This document shows, piece by piece, positions 1-10,467 of a DNA stretch of 64,000 nt. The notes under the pieces are model-generated. The model searched no databases. It worked only from the letters and a program-made list of their open reading frames with translations, and was not told the DNA's origin. The first letter of the stretch is position 1. Each line of letters starts with the position of its first letter. Position numbers and translations under genes: made by a program. The DNA lies in the NCBI GenBank assembly GCA_016202545.1, contig JACQON010000021.1, forward strand, positions 32,639 through 96,638, in the 5' to 3' direction. The stretch is from Chloroflexota bacterium (GTDB taxonomy: Bacteria > Chloroflexota > Dehalococcoidia > Dehalococcoidales > JACQON01).

Positions 1-810
1 ATGCCGGACTATGCCCCGGAAGGCGACCTGGCCCCCAGGGATGTGGTCGCCCGGAGCATGGTCTATGAGATGAAGAAAACGGGCTCAGACAGGGTCTTCC
101 TTGATGCCACCCATCTGCCTGCCCATGTCATAACCACCCGCTTTCCCCAGATATACCGCTTCTGCCTTGACCACGGGCTGGATATCACCAGGGCGCAGAT
201 ACCGGTGGCCCCGGCAGCGCACTACATGATGGGCGGAGTCAAGACTGACGTCTGGGGTGAAACCAGCATCGCTGGGCTGTTTGCTGCCGGCGAGACCGCC
301 TGTACCGGGGTCCACGGGGCAAATCGACTGGCTTCAAACTCTATGCTTGAGGTGGTGGTGTTCAGCAAGCGGATACTGGAGAAGACCACGGCGAAGACGG
401 AGACAAAGGGGGCCGCCACCGGCCGGGGCGCCGAGCTCCGCCGCGCGATAAGCCGGCGGCGGGCCCGCAGGACGGTGCCTGCTCCCAGCCTTTCTGCCCT
501 GCAGCGGCTGCTGTGGGATAAAGTGGGCATCATCCGTGATAAAGATGGCCTGGCTGAAGCGGCTGATATCCTGTTTGCTTGGCAGCAACGCCTGCCCCCG
601 CCCGCTGACCGCCCCTCCTACGAGCTGAGCAACCTGGTGCTCACGGCTCGTCTGGTGACTGAGGCGGCGCTGCTGAGGGAAGAGAGCCGCGGCGCCCATT
701 TCCGCTCCGATTTTCCCGACCGTTCGCCGAAGTGGCTGCGCCACATCGTGTTTACATCGAAAGCCCCCCTTTCTTTCAAAGAAGAGGGAGATACGAAGGG
801 GGTGAGGTAG
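1..810 (+). CDS. nadB: L-aspartate oxidase, C-terminal part (gene starts before window)
   Basis: GGVKTDVWGETSIAGLFAAGETACTGVHGANRLASNS and ESRGAHFRSDFP motifs; followed directly by nadC. Confidence 0.9.
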   Translation: MPDYAPEGDLAPRDVVARSMVYEMKKTGSDRVFLDATHLPAHVITTRFPQIYRFCLDHGLDITRAQIPVAPAAHYMMGGVKTDVWGETSIAGLFAAGETACTGVHGANRLASNSMLEVVVFSKRILEKTTAKTETKGAATGRGAELRRAISRRRARRTVPAPSLSALQRLLWDKVGIIRDKDGLAEAADILFAWQQRLPPPADRPSYELSNLVLTARLVTEAALLREESRGAHFRSDFPDRSPKWLRHIVFTSKAPLSFKEEGDTKGVR

Positions 811-1671
811 ATAGATAATCTCCAGCTATCCGAGGAGCAAATCGGCGATATCATAGACCTCGCCCTGGCCGAGGATGTCGGCCACGGTGACCCGACCAGC
901 CAGGCGCTGCTCCCGCCTGAACTCCAGGGTGAAGCCTCGGTGATGGTCAAGGCGGACGGGGTAGTGGCCGGCATTACAGTCGCCGGGCAGGTCTTTCATA
1001 AGGTAGACCCATCGCTGCGCTTTGAAGTGCTTATTGAAGACGGTACCAGGGTGAAGCCGGGGGATATAGTCGCCACCGTTTCCGGCAGCGTAACCAGCAT
1101 TCTCAAAGCCGAGCGGGTAGCCCTCAATTTTCTGTGCCGGCTCAGCGGCATCGCCACGCAGACGGCCAGGTTTGTGGAGCGGGCGCATGGGCTTAAGGCA
1201 GCCATCACCGACACGCGTAAGACCACCCCCGGCCTCAGGTTGCTGGAAAAGTATGCGGTGCGGGCCGGCGGCGGGCATAACCACCGCCTTCACCTGGGCG
1301 ACGGCATCCTGATAAAGGACAACCACCTGGCGGCGCTGCGCGCCCTGGGCATGAGCTTTAAGGAGATTGTGGCCAAAGCCAGGCAGAATGCCCCCCGGGG
1401 GCTAAGGCTGGAGGTGGAGGTGAACACCCTTCAGGACGCCCTCGATGCGGCGGATGCCGGCGCGGATATCATCATGCTGGACAATATGAGCATTGAGGAG
1501 ATGCGCCGGGCGGTGGGCGCGCTCCACGGCCGGGTGAAGACCGAAGCCTCAGGCGGTGTTACCCTGGACAACGTCCGGCAAGTAGCCGAAACCGGGGTTG
1601 ACATCATCTCCATCGGCGCCCTCACCCACTCCCCCAAAGCGCTGGACATCAGCCTTGAGCTTGGGTTATAG
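811..1671 (+). CDS. nadC: nicotinate-nucleotide pyrophosphorylase (carboxylating); conserved N-terminus extends upstream of first ATG at 940
   Basis: EDVGHGDPTS, TRKTTPGLRLLEKYAVRAGGGHNHR, KIEVEV-like and ASGGV motifs; start codon uncertain. Confidence 0.88.
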   Translation: MDNLQLSEEQIGDIIDLALAEDVGHGDPTSQALLPPELQGEASVMVKADGVVAGITVAGQVFHKVDPSLRFEVLIEDGTRVKPGDIVATVSGSVTSILKAERVALNFLCRLSGIATQTARFVERAHGLKAAITDTRKTTPGLRLLEKYAVRAGGGHNHRLHLGDGILIKDNHLAALRALGMSFKEIVAKARQNAPRGLRLEVEVNTLQDALDAADAGADIIMLDNMSIEEMRRAVGALHGRVKTEASGGVTLDNVRQVAETGVDIISIGALTHSPKALDISLELGL

Positions 1672-1715
1672 ACACGTAAAGCTCAAGCAGCCTGAAAATA
1701 ATTGGCCTCCAAGAT

Positions 1716-2492
1716 TCACCTGCCCCTGGCGGACGTCTTTTGCAGCACCATGATGGGGATGGCGATTGCCATGACTACCAGCGAAATCCACTGTGCCTGG
1801 TTTAGATTCAGAAAGACGGTATTGCTATCCAGCCGCAGAAAGGAAAGGAAGAACCGGCCGGTGGAGTAAAGGGCGAGGTAAAGCAGAAACAGCATGCCGT
1901 CGGGTCGGGCACGGCCCAAAATCTTCCACAGCAGGCCGAAGATGAACAGGTCCATGAGCAGCTCATAGGCTACCGCCGGGTGCGTCGGCGGCAGGCCATA
2001 GCTGGGGCTGCCAGGGTGGGTGTAGACTACTCCCCAGGGCAGGCTGATGGTTGTGCTGATGTGTTCCCCGTTGATGATGTCCCCGATTCGTCCTATCGCC
2101 TGGGCCAGGATAAGCCCGGGAGCGACCCGGTCAGCATAGCGGCTGAAAGGAATCCCCTTGATTTTGGCGAATAACAGCCCGGCGAGTGTTCCGCCCAGGA
2201 CGCCACCCCATATAGCCAGCCCCCCTTCCCAGATGGCAAGGATAGCCCCGGGATTAGCTGAATAATAGCCCCAGTAGTCGATTACATGCACCAGCCGGGC
2301 GCCGATAATGCCGCCGGGGATTACCCATACCGCCAGGGAGTACATCGTGTCCGCCGGCAGTCCGGCCCTGGCGGCGAGGTGAGCCGAAAGCCACACCGCT
2401 GCCGCCATGCCTACTACTATAAACAGGCTGTGCCACGCCAGCGAAAACGGCCCTATGGTGAGCAGAATTGGGTCAATGCCTATTTCTATCAT
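1716..2492 (-). CDS. lgt: prolipoprotein diacylglyceryl transferase
   Basis: Multi-TM; RIGDIINGEH and AWHSLF motifs. Confidence 0.93.
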   Translation of the reverse strand: MIEIGIDPILLTIGPFSLAWHSLFIVVGMAAAVWLSAHLAARAGLPADTMYSLAVWVIPGGIIGARLVHVIDYWGYYSANPGAILAIWEGGLAIWGGVLGGTLAGLLFAKIKGIPFSRYADRVAPGLILAQAIGRIGDIINGEHISTTISLPWGVVYTHPGSPSYGLPPTHPAVAYELLMDLFIFGLLWKILGRARPDGMLFLLYLALYSTGRFFLSFLRLDSNTVFLNLNQAQWISLVVMAIAIPIMVLQKTSARGR

Positions 2493-2559
2493 CTGCCCTC
2501 CTCCTCCTTGGTAATTGGCAGCCGGTGGTCATGCCAATCCAGCCTGCGCCTGAATACCG

Positions 2560-3276
2560 TCAGCTTGCCGGGAAGAAAAGCCCGGCGGTGAACCCTATCT
2601 GCCAGATAATAACAAAGCCGAGGGTTATGCTGACGATGCCAGCAGCCCCCTGGAACCACTGGTGCAGTCGCAGCGAAACCCCGGCGGTGAGCCTGAAAGG
2701 GATGGCGATAAGTCCACTGAAGAGCAACATGCCAATAATGGAGCCCATCCCGAAGAGAAGCAGGAAGAGGAGTCCCTGGGCCACCGAGGACATAGCTCCC
2801 AGGACGAGCATGGTGAGCGCCCCGCTCCCGGCCAGGCCATGGACCATCCCAATCAGCAAAGGACGTCTGACGTGTTTATGGTCATGGTCCGGCATTTCCT
2901 GATGAGAATGGGGATGCAGATGAAGCCTGCCATCGTGCCGGTGCGCGTGGGCATGAATCCTGCCCCGCACGAGCTTGATTACAAGAGGCACGCCCAGCAG
3001 GATGAGGATTATCCCGACGACTAATTCCATCGACAGGGCCAGCTTGTCGGGGATGGTCAGCTTAAATACCAGGACTCCGAATCCCGCCGCCAGGAGGGTC
3101 AGGGTATGGCCTATGCCCCAGCTCAGGCCCGTCAGCAGCGAGCGTGGCAGGCTGCGGCTGCGGCTGACAATGGTAGTTACCGCCACTATGTGGTCGGCGT
3201 CCAGGGCATGTTTGACCCCCAGCAGAAATCCCAGGAACAGGGCGGTCAACACTGTAGCTTCTGTTATGCTTTCCAT
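2560..3276 (-). CDS. nickel/cobalt transporter-like membrane protein (NiCoT/UreH type) with His-rich loop
   Basis: GVKHALDADHIVAV motif; HAHAHRHDGRLHLHPHSHQEMPDHDHKH loop. Confidence 0.8.
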   Translation of the reverse strand: MESITEATVLTALFLGFLLGVKHALDADHIVAVTTIVSRSRSLPRSLLTGLSWGIGHTLTLLAAGFGVLVFKLTIPDKLALSMELVVGIILILLGVPLVIKLVRGRIHAHAHRHDGRLHLHPHSHQEMPDHDHKHVRRPLLIGMVHGLAGSGALTMLVLGAMSSVAQGLLFLLLFGMGSIIGMLLFSGLIAIPFRLTAGVSLRLHQWFQGAAGIVSITLGFVIIWQIGFTAGLFFPAS

Positions 3277-3279
3277 ATC

Positions 3280-3729
3280 TCAAGCCTGCTCCTTACTATC
3301 CAGCATTATGGTCACCGGGCCATCGTTGTGGATTTCTACCTGCATGTACTGCTGAAAGCGTCCGGTCTGCACCTTCAGTCCACTGGCGATGACCTCCCGG
3401 ACGAAGCAGTTGAATAGCTGCTCGGCTTCGGGCGGCGCTGCCGCTGCGGTGAAGCTGGGGCGGCGGCCCTTCCTGGTATCGGCCAGGAGGGTGAACTGGC
3501 TTATAACCAGTAGCTCACCGCCGATGTCCAGGGCGGACAGGTCGAATTTCCCTCCTTCATCGGCGAAGATGCGCAGGTTGACTGTCTTCTGTGCTAGATA
3601 CCGGGCGTCTCTTTCAGCGTCCCCGGCGGCCACACCTACAAAGGCTACCAGTCCCCGCCCTATCTTGCCCACCACCTCTCCGCCGACGCTAACTGAGGCT
3701 CGGGCAACCCGCTGAAGCAGCGCCTTCAC
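3280..3729 (-). CDS. dtd: D-aminoacyl-tRNA deacylase
   Basis: MKALLQRVARASVSVGGEVVGKI, ISQFTLLADTRKGRRPSF. Confidence 0.93.
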   Translation of the reverse strand: MKALLQRVARASVSVGGEVVGKIGRGLVAFVGVAAGDAERDARYLAQKTVNLRIFADEGGKFDLSALDIGGELLVISQFTLLADTRKGRRPSFTAAAAPPEAEQLFNCFVREVIASGLKVQTGRFQQYMQVEIHNDGPVTIMLDSKEQA

Positions 3730-3924
3730 GACTGTCTCCTGCTCTTTTTCCTCTGGCCCGGCTGCCTTGCGTCCTTGTCCTACACAGAGTTTACCGCACC
3801 GGCCTGGCTCAAGGCAAGTCCAGGCAGCCCTTTTGCCTGCCGCTACATTTGAGGCTCGGCCCAGGCTGTGCTATGATGATATTGGCAATATGGATATCAG
3901 CGTCCTCATGGACATGGAGCTAAG

Positions 3925-4506
3925 GTGAAGGTACTGGGTATATCTGGCAGCCCGCGGCGCGGCGGCAACACCGACCTGCTGCTGGCGGAGGTCATGACAG
4001 GCGCCGCCAGCAAAGGGGCTGAGGTCAAGACCATCGCTGTATGTGCCCTCGATATCGCTCCCTGCGAGCACTGTGATGTCTGCCTGAAGACCGGCGAGTG
4101 CAAGATACAGGATGACATGCAGATGGTGTACCGGGAAATGGAAGAGGCCGACCGAATTGTGCTGGCCTCGCCGGTGCATTTCATGGGCGTGACTGCCCAG
4201 ATGAAGGCGATGATAGACCGCTGCCAGTCGCGGTGGGCGCGAAAGTACGTGCTCAAGCGGCCGCCTCTGGGCAGCCAGACGGGGAAAAAGGCCGGGCTGT
4301 TTGTCTCCGTCGGTGGCAGAGAGAAAGGCAACCTCTTCGAGCCAGCGCTGGCCACGGTAAAGTCCCTGTTTGCCAGCCTCGACATCCGCTTTGCCGGCGC
4401 TCTGCTATTCTCCAGCGTGGACGAGAAAGGCGCCATAGCCAAACGCCCGGAGGCGCTAAAGCAGGCCTTTATCGCCGGTCAGAAGCTGGTGGAGGGAATA
4501 TCCTGA
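3925..4506 (+). CDS. flavodoxin-like NAD(P)H-dependent FMN reductase / iron-sulfur flavoprotein
   Basis: MKVLGISGSPRRGGNT; CEHCDVC...C; SPVHFMGVTAQMKAMIDR. Confidence 0.85.
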   Translation: MKVLGISGSPRRGGNTDLLLAEVMTGAASKGAEVKTIAVCALDIAPCEHCDVCLKTGECKIQDDMQMVYREMEEADRIVLASPVHFMGVTAQMKAMIDRCQSRWARKYVLKRPPLGSQTGKKAGLFVSVGGREKGNLFEPALATVKSLFASLDIRFAGALLFSSVDEKGAIAKRPEALKQAFIAGQKLVEGIS

Positions 4507-5579
4507 GCCGCTAGCCCGGTAATCCGCTCCCGGTCAGGGGTGACCACGCAGTTGGCCAGCCGCTCATTGCTTTCCACTGCGGTGCCGCTGACGATGATGC
4601 ACTGCCTGACGCTGACGCCGGCGCCGATGTCAACCCCGCTCCATATTATGGACGTCTCCACGGCGGCGCCCTCGCCTATAGAGCATCCCGGCCCGATAGC
4701 CACTGGCCCCTTGATACAGGCTTCCCGGCCTATCCGGCACCCCTCGCCGACCACCACCGGGCCGACCAATCTGGCTGAGGGGTGTACCGAGATGTCGCTC
4801 TCGCAACGCACCTCATCGCTGTTCAGGCTGCCGGTAAGGGCGCTGCCGACCCTCGATTGCAGCAGGTCATAGTTCAGGCAGAGGTACTTTGCCGGCGTCC
4901 CCATATCAATCCAGTACCCCCTGGAAGCGTAGCCGTAAATGGGCTCACCGCGCTCCAGGAGAAGTGGAAACAGCTCCTTTTCAAACATGTGCGGCGTATT
5001 GGCCGGGACATGCTCCAATATCTCCGGCTCAAGGATGTAGATGCCGGCGTTTATCCACTGGCTGGTCACCTGCTCAGGGGACGGTTTCTCGGTAAAGCAT
5101 CCGACCCTGCCCTCGCTATCGGCATCAATCATGCCGAAGGCGCAGGGATTGTCCACCCAGGCCAGGGCCATGGTCACCTTGGCCCGCCTGCGGCGGTGAA
5201 AAGCGAGCATGTCGGCTATATCAATATCGGTGAAGATATCCCCGTTGAGCACGACGAAAGTGCCGTCCAGGTGCTGCTCGGCGTTCTTTATGGCGCCAGC
5301 AGTGCCCAGCGGAGTATCCTCCACGCTATAGGTCAGCCTCACCCCCCGGTCACCGCCATCCCCGAAGTATCCCTGGATGGCCTCAGGGATATAGCTCACG
5401 GCAAGGATGATGTCCCCGATGCCGTGCTTTCCGAGGTAGGCCATAGTATGCTCCAGAAAGGGATGATTGAGCACCGGCACCATGGCTTTGGGCGTGTAAT
5501 AGGTGAGCGGCCGCAGGCGCGTGCCCTCGCCGCCAACCAGGATGACCGCTTTCAACGGGGCTGTTTGCCTCTGTCCCAT
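4479..5579 (-). CDS. NDP-sugar (mannose-1-phosphate guanylyltransferase-like) nucleotidyltransferase with hexapeptide C-terminus
   Basis: AVILVGGEGTRLRPLTYYTPKAMVPVLNHPF; LNGDIFTDID. Confidence 0.88.
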   Translation of the reverse strand: MGQRQTAPLKAVILVGGEGTRLRPLTYYTPKAMVPVLNHPFLEHTMAYLGKHGIGDIILAVSYIPEAIQGYFGDGGDRGVRLTYSVEDTPLGTAGAIKNAEQHLDGTFVVLNGDIFTDIDIADMLAFHRRRRAKVTMALAWVDNPCAFGMIDADSEGRVGCFTEKPSPEQVTSQWINAGIYILEPEILEHVPANTPHMFEKELFPLLLERGEPIYGYASRGYWIDMGTPAKYLCLNYDLLQSRVGSALTGSLNSDEVRCESDISVHPSARLVGPVVVGEGCRIGREACIKGPVAIGPGCSIGEGAAVETSIIWSGVDIGAGVSVRQCIIVSGTAVESNERLANCVVTPDRERITGLAAQDIPSTSF

Positions 5580-5599
5580 TTTGAGATTTCTCCCGTCCT

Positions 5600-6277
5600 T
5601 TAATCCGCTGGGTTCCTGTTCCGGCGTCTCTGCCCGAATATCCCGGTCCCTATCCTCATTATGTTGGCCCCCTCTTCAATGGCAATTCTATACGAGTTGG
5701 TCATTCCCATGGAAAGATACCTCATCTCCACGGCGGGTAAGCCGAGCTCCTTGAGCCTGTGGTATAGCCTCCTCGTCTCCGCGAAGCAAGGTCTTGAGTC
5801 CTCAGGGTCGCCGAACCGGGGGCCCATGGTCATCAACCCCATCACCTTTATATTTGGAAGGGCTGAAATCTCCCTGAGCAGTCGCTCAGCATCTTCCGGC
5901 AGCACGCCTGTCTTTTCCCGCTCCCGGCCGCTGTTTATCTCGACCAGCACCGGCATCACCTTGCTGCTCTGAGCGCATCTTTTGTCAATCTCCCTGGCGA
6001 TTTCAACCGAGTCAATGGTCTCAATCATGTCAAACAGGGCCGCCGCTTTTTTAGCCTTGTTTTTCTGGAGATGCCCGATAAAGTGCCACTTCGCCCTCCG
6101 GCCCACCACGGCGAAGGCCTGCTCCGCTTCCTGGACATAATTTTCGCCGATGCTCTTTACCCCCGCCTCCACCGCTTCCAGGACTTCTTCCGGCGTTCTC
6201 CCTTTGGCCGCTGCCACCAGCTCCACGCCCTCTGGCAGCTCTCTCAAAAGTCTGCGGATGTTTTCCGTGATACTCAA
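5600..6277 (-). CDS. YggS-family pyridoxal phosphate-dependent homeostasis protein
   Basis: VAAAKGRTPEEV, GENYVQEA, WHFIGHLQKNK, LSMGMTNSYRIAIEEGANIMRIGTGIFG. Confidence 0.93.
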   Translation of the reverse strand: MSITENIRRLLRELPEGVELVAAAKGRTPEEVLEAVEAGVKSIGENYVQEAEQAFAVVGRRAKWHFIGHLQKNKAKKAAALFDMIETIDSVEIAREIDKRCAQSSKVMPVLVEINSGREREKTGVLPEDAERLLREISALPNIKVMGLMTMGPRFGDPEDSRPCFAETRRLYHRLKELGLPAVEMRYLSMGMTNSYRIAIEEGANIMRIGTGIFGQRRRNRNPAD

Positions 6278-6302
6278 TATGTGACGTCCCGTCTTTTATG
6301 GG

Positions 6303-7034
6303 CTATTTCAGCATGGTCAGCAATGCGACGCCCTTCATCTGGCGGAAGGTGGCCCCCTGGCTGGCGGAGCGCAGCGCTGCCTCGGTATCAACGACCTTTA
6401 TGCCGGAGATGGCATCCACCCCGTAGTCGAACAGGACCGGAGACAGCGGGGAGGTAGGTCCCATGACCACCACATAGGCCTCGGGGCGGCACAGGCTGAG
6501 GAGGTGCTCAATGGTGTGGTTGGTGAAAGCGCTGGCGGTGATGCCCACCACGTCAGCCCGAGGGATGAGGTCCTCCGCCTGGTCTTCGGGTAAGTCCCCC
6601 TCGCCGGGATGCTTCTCGATGACCCATAGCTCCTCTACCGCCTTGCGAAGCCCCGCAACAAAGGGGAAATGCCCCACCACGGCTACTTTTTTGTCTTTCC
6701 CTCTCTGAGCCAGAAGGTCGCTGGCATTGAGGTCGGCGCAGCGCCCCTGGTCAATCTCAAGGAGGGAGTTGATAGTCGCCATGCCTATGGCCGCCTCCAT
6801 CGGGCTATCGGAGTAGATTAACTGGGCTAGCTCCAGGGCATACCGACCAATGAGGAACCCGGCCTTCTTTATCGGCGGCCCGGCCTCCCCGTGGACGGCT
6901 TCCCGGCGCGGCGTTGATGCCAGGCCACAGCCGTGGGTCAGTACCGCCGTCTGAAATGGACCCACGCGTATGTCCGTTACCCTCGCCTCATGGCTCAGCG
7001 TGGAAATTATGTCGTCAATGACCTTCATCACCAT
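6303..7034 (-). CDS. DUF4213/DUF364 domain protein (putative heavy-metal chelation)
   Basis: Overall family pattern incl. VAVVGHFPF and VVMGPTSPLSPVLFDYGVD. Confidence 0.7.
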   Translation of the reverse strand: MVMKVIDDIISTLSHEARVTDIRVGPFQTAVLTHGCGLASTPRREAVHGEAGPPIKKAGFLIGRYALELAQLIYSDSPMEAAIGMATINSLLEIDQGRCADLNASDLLAQRGKDKKVAVVGHFPFVAGLRKAVEELWVIEKHPGEGDLPEDQAEDLIPRADVVGITASAFTNHTIEHLLSLCRPEAYVVVMGPTSPLSPVLFDYGVDAISGIKVVDTEAALRSASQGATFRQMKGVALLTMLK

Positions 7035-7114
7035 GCCCCGGGCTGTAACGACGCTTTATAATAATGATAGCATAATGGTACTATAATAGGCACGTTAGAA
7101 TATGTGAGGGTTCT

Positions 7115-8056
7115 TTGACGTTGAGCGGAGAAGTATTGAAGTCCAGGTTCGCGGGCGCTCTGGTCGGGACCGGCATCGGCGATGCCCTGGGGGCGCCCTT
7201 TGAAGGGCGGCGCATGGTCAGCCCGGAAGAGATTGAAGCTGTGGCCGGGAGGCGAGAGGCGCTGACCTATACCGATGATACCCATATGACCATCGGCCTG
7301 GCTGAGTCGCTGCTCCGCAGCCGTGGCTTCGATGCCGATGACCTCGTCCAGACCTTCATGGCGAACTACGACCTGGAGCCTTACCGCGGCTACGGGCCGG
7401 GGCCGCCCCGCCTGTTCCGCCTGGTAAGGGCGGGCACACCCTGGCGCAAGGCTGCCCTGGAGCTGTACCGGGGCGGCTCCTACGGCAACGGCTCAGCGAT
7501 GAGGGCGGCTCCCATAGGCGTATTTTACTACGATGACCTGGAGACGCTGAGGGATGTCGCCTGGAGGTCGAGCGAGACCACCCATGCCCATCGCCTGGGC
7601 CGGGAAGGGGCCGCCTTGCAGGCGTGCGCCGTCGCCCTGGCCACCGGCCTTGAGCCAGGGGCGGCTTTTGACCGTGACGCCTTCCTGTCCGGGCTGTCCG
7701 GTTTCGCGCCGGAAGGGATTTATCGGGAGAAGCTGGACGGGATAAGAGGCCTTCCGACTGAACCGGACACGGCCGGTGTCGCCGGTGAGCTGGGGAACGG
7801 GATAGAGGCCTTCAACTCGGTGCCGGCGGCCATATTCTCCTTTCTTGCCCACCCCGATTCCTTCGCCCAGGCCGTTCTCTACGCCATCAGCCTGGGCGGA
7901 GATACCGATACCATCGGCGCCATGACCGGGGCTATCTCCGGCGCTTACCTGGGCATAGGGGCAATCCCTGACAGGTGGAAGAATAAGCTTGAGAACAGGC
8001 ATTACATGGAGCAGCTTGGAGAGAGATTATGGGAGATGAAAGGGCAAGACCGATAG
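7115..8056 (+). CDS. ADP-ribosylglycohydrolase family protein
   Basis: [52 protein letters not shown] start likely. Confidence 0.92.
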   Translation: MTLSGEVLKSRFAGALVGTGIGDALGAPFEGRRMVSPEEIEAVAGRREALTYTDDTHMTIGLAESLLRSRGFDADDLVQTFMANYDLEPYRGYGPGPPRLFRLVRAGTPWRKAALELYRGGSYGNGSAMRAAPIGVFYYDDLETLRDVAWRSSETTHAHRLGREGAALQACAVALATGLEPGAAFDRDAFLSGLSGFAPEGIYREKLDGIRGLPTEPDTAGVAGELGNGIEAFNSVPAAIFSFLAHPDSFAQAVLYAISLGGDTDTIGAMTGAISGAYLGIGAIPDRWKNKLENRHYMEQLGERLWEMKGQDR

Positions 8057-9066
8057 AGTGGCTAGGCGACCATGTCAGGCTCCTCGACCAGACCAGGCTT
8101 CCCGGCGAGGAAGTCTACCTTGAGCTTGATAGCTATCAGGGCCTGGCTGAAGCTATCAGGGAGCTCAGAATCAGGGGCGCGCCGGCCATCGGGGTGGCTG
8201 CCGCCTACGGGATGGCCCTGGCTGCCCTGAAAATAGAGGCCGGGAGCAGGGACGATTTCCTGACCAGGCTCCGCCGGGCAAGCCGCGCCCTCGCCGCCAC
8301 CCGGCCCACCGCCGTCAATCTCCGCTGGGCCATCGAGCGCATGAAGAAGGTCGCCGCAGCGGGCCGGGATATTGGCCGGATTAAGCAGGCCCTGGTTGAG
8401 GAGGCGGTCAGAATTCACCGAGAGCAGTTTGAGGCCGACCGCAGGCTCAGCCAACTCGGCGCCGGGCTGATAAAGGACGGCTCTGTCATCCTGACCCATT
8501 GCAACACCGGCGCGCTGGCCACTACCGGCTGCGGCACGGCGCTGGGGGTAATCGGGGCGGCGGCGGAAGGGGGCAAGGCGGTAAAGGTGCTGGCCACCGA
8601 GACCCGCCCGCTGCTCCAGGGGGCGCGGCTGACCTGCTGGGAGCTCCAGCGGGCCGGTATTCCGGCCACCCTTATCACCGACTCCATGGCCGGCTACTTC
8701 ATGAGCCGCGGCGGGGTTGACTGCGTCATCGTCGGCGCCGACCGTATCGCCGCCAACGGCGATACCGCCAACAAGATAGGCACCTATACCCTGGCGGTGC
8801 TGGCCAGAGAAAACGGCATCCCCTTCTATGTGGCCGCCCCCACCTCCACCATAGACCCAACTCTCGCCGCCGGCGACGACATCCCCATCGAGCAGCGCCG
8901 CCCGGAAGAGGTGACTCATATCCGGGGAGTGCCCATCGCCCCCGAAGGTTGTCAGGCCGCCAACCCCGCCTTTGACATCACCCCCCATAAATATATCACC
9001 GCCATCATCACCGAGCGTGGTATAATTAGAGAACCGTTTGGGGAGGGGATAAGGAGAATCTTGTGA
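8029..9066 (+). CDS. mtnA: S-methyl-5-thioribose-1-phosphate isomerase
   Basis: [45 protein letters not shown]. Confidence 0.95.
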   Translation: MGDERARPIEWLGDHVRLLDQTRLPGEEVYLELDSYQGLAEAIRELRIRGAPAIGVAAAYGMALAALKIEAGSRDDFLTRLRRASRALAATRPTAVNLRWAIERMKKVAAAGRDIGRIKQALVEEAVRIHREQFEADRRLSQLGAGLIKDGSVILTHCNTGALATTGCGTALGVIGAAAEGGKAVKVLATETRPLLQGARLTCWELQRAGIPATLITDSMAGYFMSRGGVDCVIVGADRIAANGDTANKIGTYTLAVLARENGIPFYVAAPTSTIDPTLAAGDDIPIEQRRPEEVTHIRGVPIAPEGCQAANPAFDITPHKYITAIITERGIIREPFGEGIRRIL

Positions 9067-9089
9067 AGCAAAAAGGAAAGACTCTTTCT

Positions 9090-9377
9090 TTACCCACCAA
9101 ATACGTGAACTGTCCACACAACAAGGGCAATCATCAAGACTGCAATCGCTAAAGTAATCCAATCCCTTCTATTCATGGTTGCATACTCATGCTCGGTAAC
9201 TGTTTGGCTTGTTTGTGGTTGCCCTTCTTGTACACCTGTCTTTCTAAGTTCTTCTTTCATAGTTTCAGCTTTTGCAGACTCTTTCTGTTCCGATTCTTTC
9301 ATCAGCTGAGCGCCACAGCGAAAGCAAAACTTGTCCTCTCGGTTCACCTCATTCCCACAATTTGCGCAATAAGGCAT
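9090..9377 (-). CDS. zinc-ribbon domain protein with C-terminal TM helix
   Basis: CANCGNEV...CFRCGAQL; hydrophobic C-terminus. Confidence 0.7.
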   Translation of the reverse strand: MPYCANCGNEVNREDKFCFRCGAQLMKESEQKESAKAETMKEELRKTGVQEGQPQTSQTVTEHEYATMNRRDWITLAIAVLMIALVVWTVHVFGG

Positions 9378-9433
9378 AGTACAACTCCTATCCTATCGCA
9401 TGTGCAATTATTTGGCTTTCCTTTGGGATAGTA

Positions 9434-9856
9434 TTAGCTCTGGTTTAAAACTATTACGGCGATTGCCCAAATTGCCAAAAGGATAATGAGGGGGATTAAA
9501 CCCCCTAATGCCCACTGTTTTTGCACTTCTTTGAAATGTTTGATACTATCCCATCGCTTGTTACGCCAAGCCCATTCATTTCCCTTAGCACCTAAGACAA
9601 ATGGCATGATAATCTGCACAACAGGAATAAAGGTTAGAAAAGAAATGTAGGTTTTATTCCCTATCCCCCAAATCCACCATAGTAGGAATGCTCCCCAGTT
9701 CCAGCCTTTGATCTCAGCAGGGACTACCGCCTCAGTTCTTCGACCAGACGTGTTTTCTACCGAGCTGGCGATTGGAATGGGTAGTTCTTGCCCACAACTA
9801 GGGCAATATACCATTCCACTAGATACTCCCTTGCCGCAATTGGGACAGAAAGGCAT
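9434..9856 (-). CDS. zinc-ribbon membrane protein
   Basis: CPNCGKGV...CPSCGQEL; TM segments. Confidence 0.7.
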   Translation of the reverse strand: MPFCPNCGKGVSSGMVYCPSCGQELPIPIASSVENTSGRRTEAVVPAEIKGWNWGAFLLWWIWGIGNKTYISFLTFIPVVQIIMPFVLGAKGNEWAWRNKRWDSIKHFKEVQKQWALGGLIPLIILLAIWAIAVIVLNQS

Positions 9857-9880
9857 GACTCACTCCGACCAGCAGCATAG

Positions 9881-10024
9881 CTAGCCTGTTAGTCTTTTAC
9901 CACATTGCTGGCAAAATCCCATTTCCTCGCTTACCTTGCACCCTGTGGTCTTACAGGAGGGGCATTCCCAAATAATGTAACCTAGCCGGTCATGATAACC
10001 TCTGTTGCCCCAGATGAATACCAT
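9881..10024 (-). CDS. small zinc-ribbon protein (47 aa), absent from the ORF track
   Basis: Manual translation MVFIWGNRGYHDRLGYIIWECPSCKTTGCKVSEEMGFCQQCGKRLTG*; four paired cysteines. Confidence 0.55.
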   Translation of the reverse strand: MVFIWGNRGYHDRLGYIIWECPSCKTTGCKVSEEMGFCQQCGKRLTG

Positions 10025-10257
10025 CCGTACTCTCCAAGCGCTTAACTGCCTTTCATTTTGTACTTCTCTTATACTCCGAATAACGCCCTTTTGTCAATAC
10101 ATCCGTTAAGGTTATGGTAATTATTGGACAGTGCTCAAAGTTTCATAGTTGCCACTTGGCAACCATGGCGATAGCGGGTTCAGTAGTCTTCGGTCGATAC
10201 AAACACGCCGAAAAATCAGCTATAATAAGGTAAGATATTTTATGGCAGAGGCTGACG

Positions 10258-10467
10258 GTGAAGGTAAATGAACTCAGTGTGGAACAGCTGAAAGCGTTGA
10301 TTCAGGATACGATAGAGGCGACGCTGCGGGAGTACCTGGGCGACTCTGATGAGGGGTTGGAACTGAAAGAAGAGGTCATCCAGAGACTGAAAGCTCGCAA
10401 AGCATTTAAGAGGCCGAAAATCCCAATGGAGCAAGTAGCCGGGAGGTTACCTAATGCCGCAGGCTAA
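10258..10467 (+). CDS. small hypothetical protein, overlaps mtnP start
   Basis: GTG start; charged helical ORF in tandem with mtnP. Confidence 0.5.
   Translation: MKVNELSVEQLKALIQDTIEATLREYLGDSDEGLELKEEVIQRLKARKAFKRPKIPMEQVAGRLPNAAG

Noticed and set aside
10147-10162. gttgcca-ct-tggcaac palindrome upstream of the 10258 ORF
   Set aside because: Too short and without U-tract or repeat elsewhere to call an operator or terminator.
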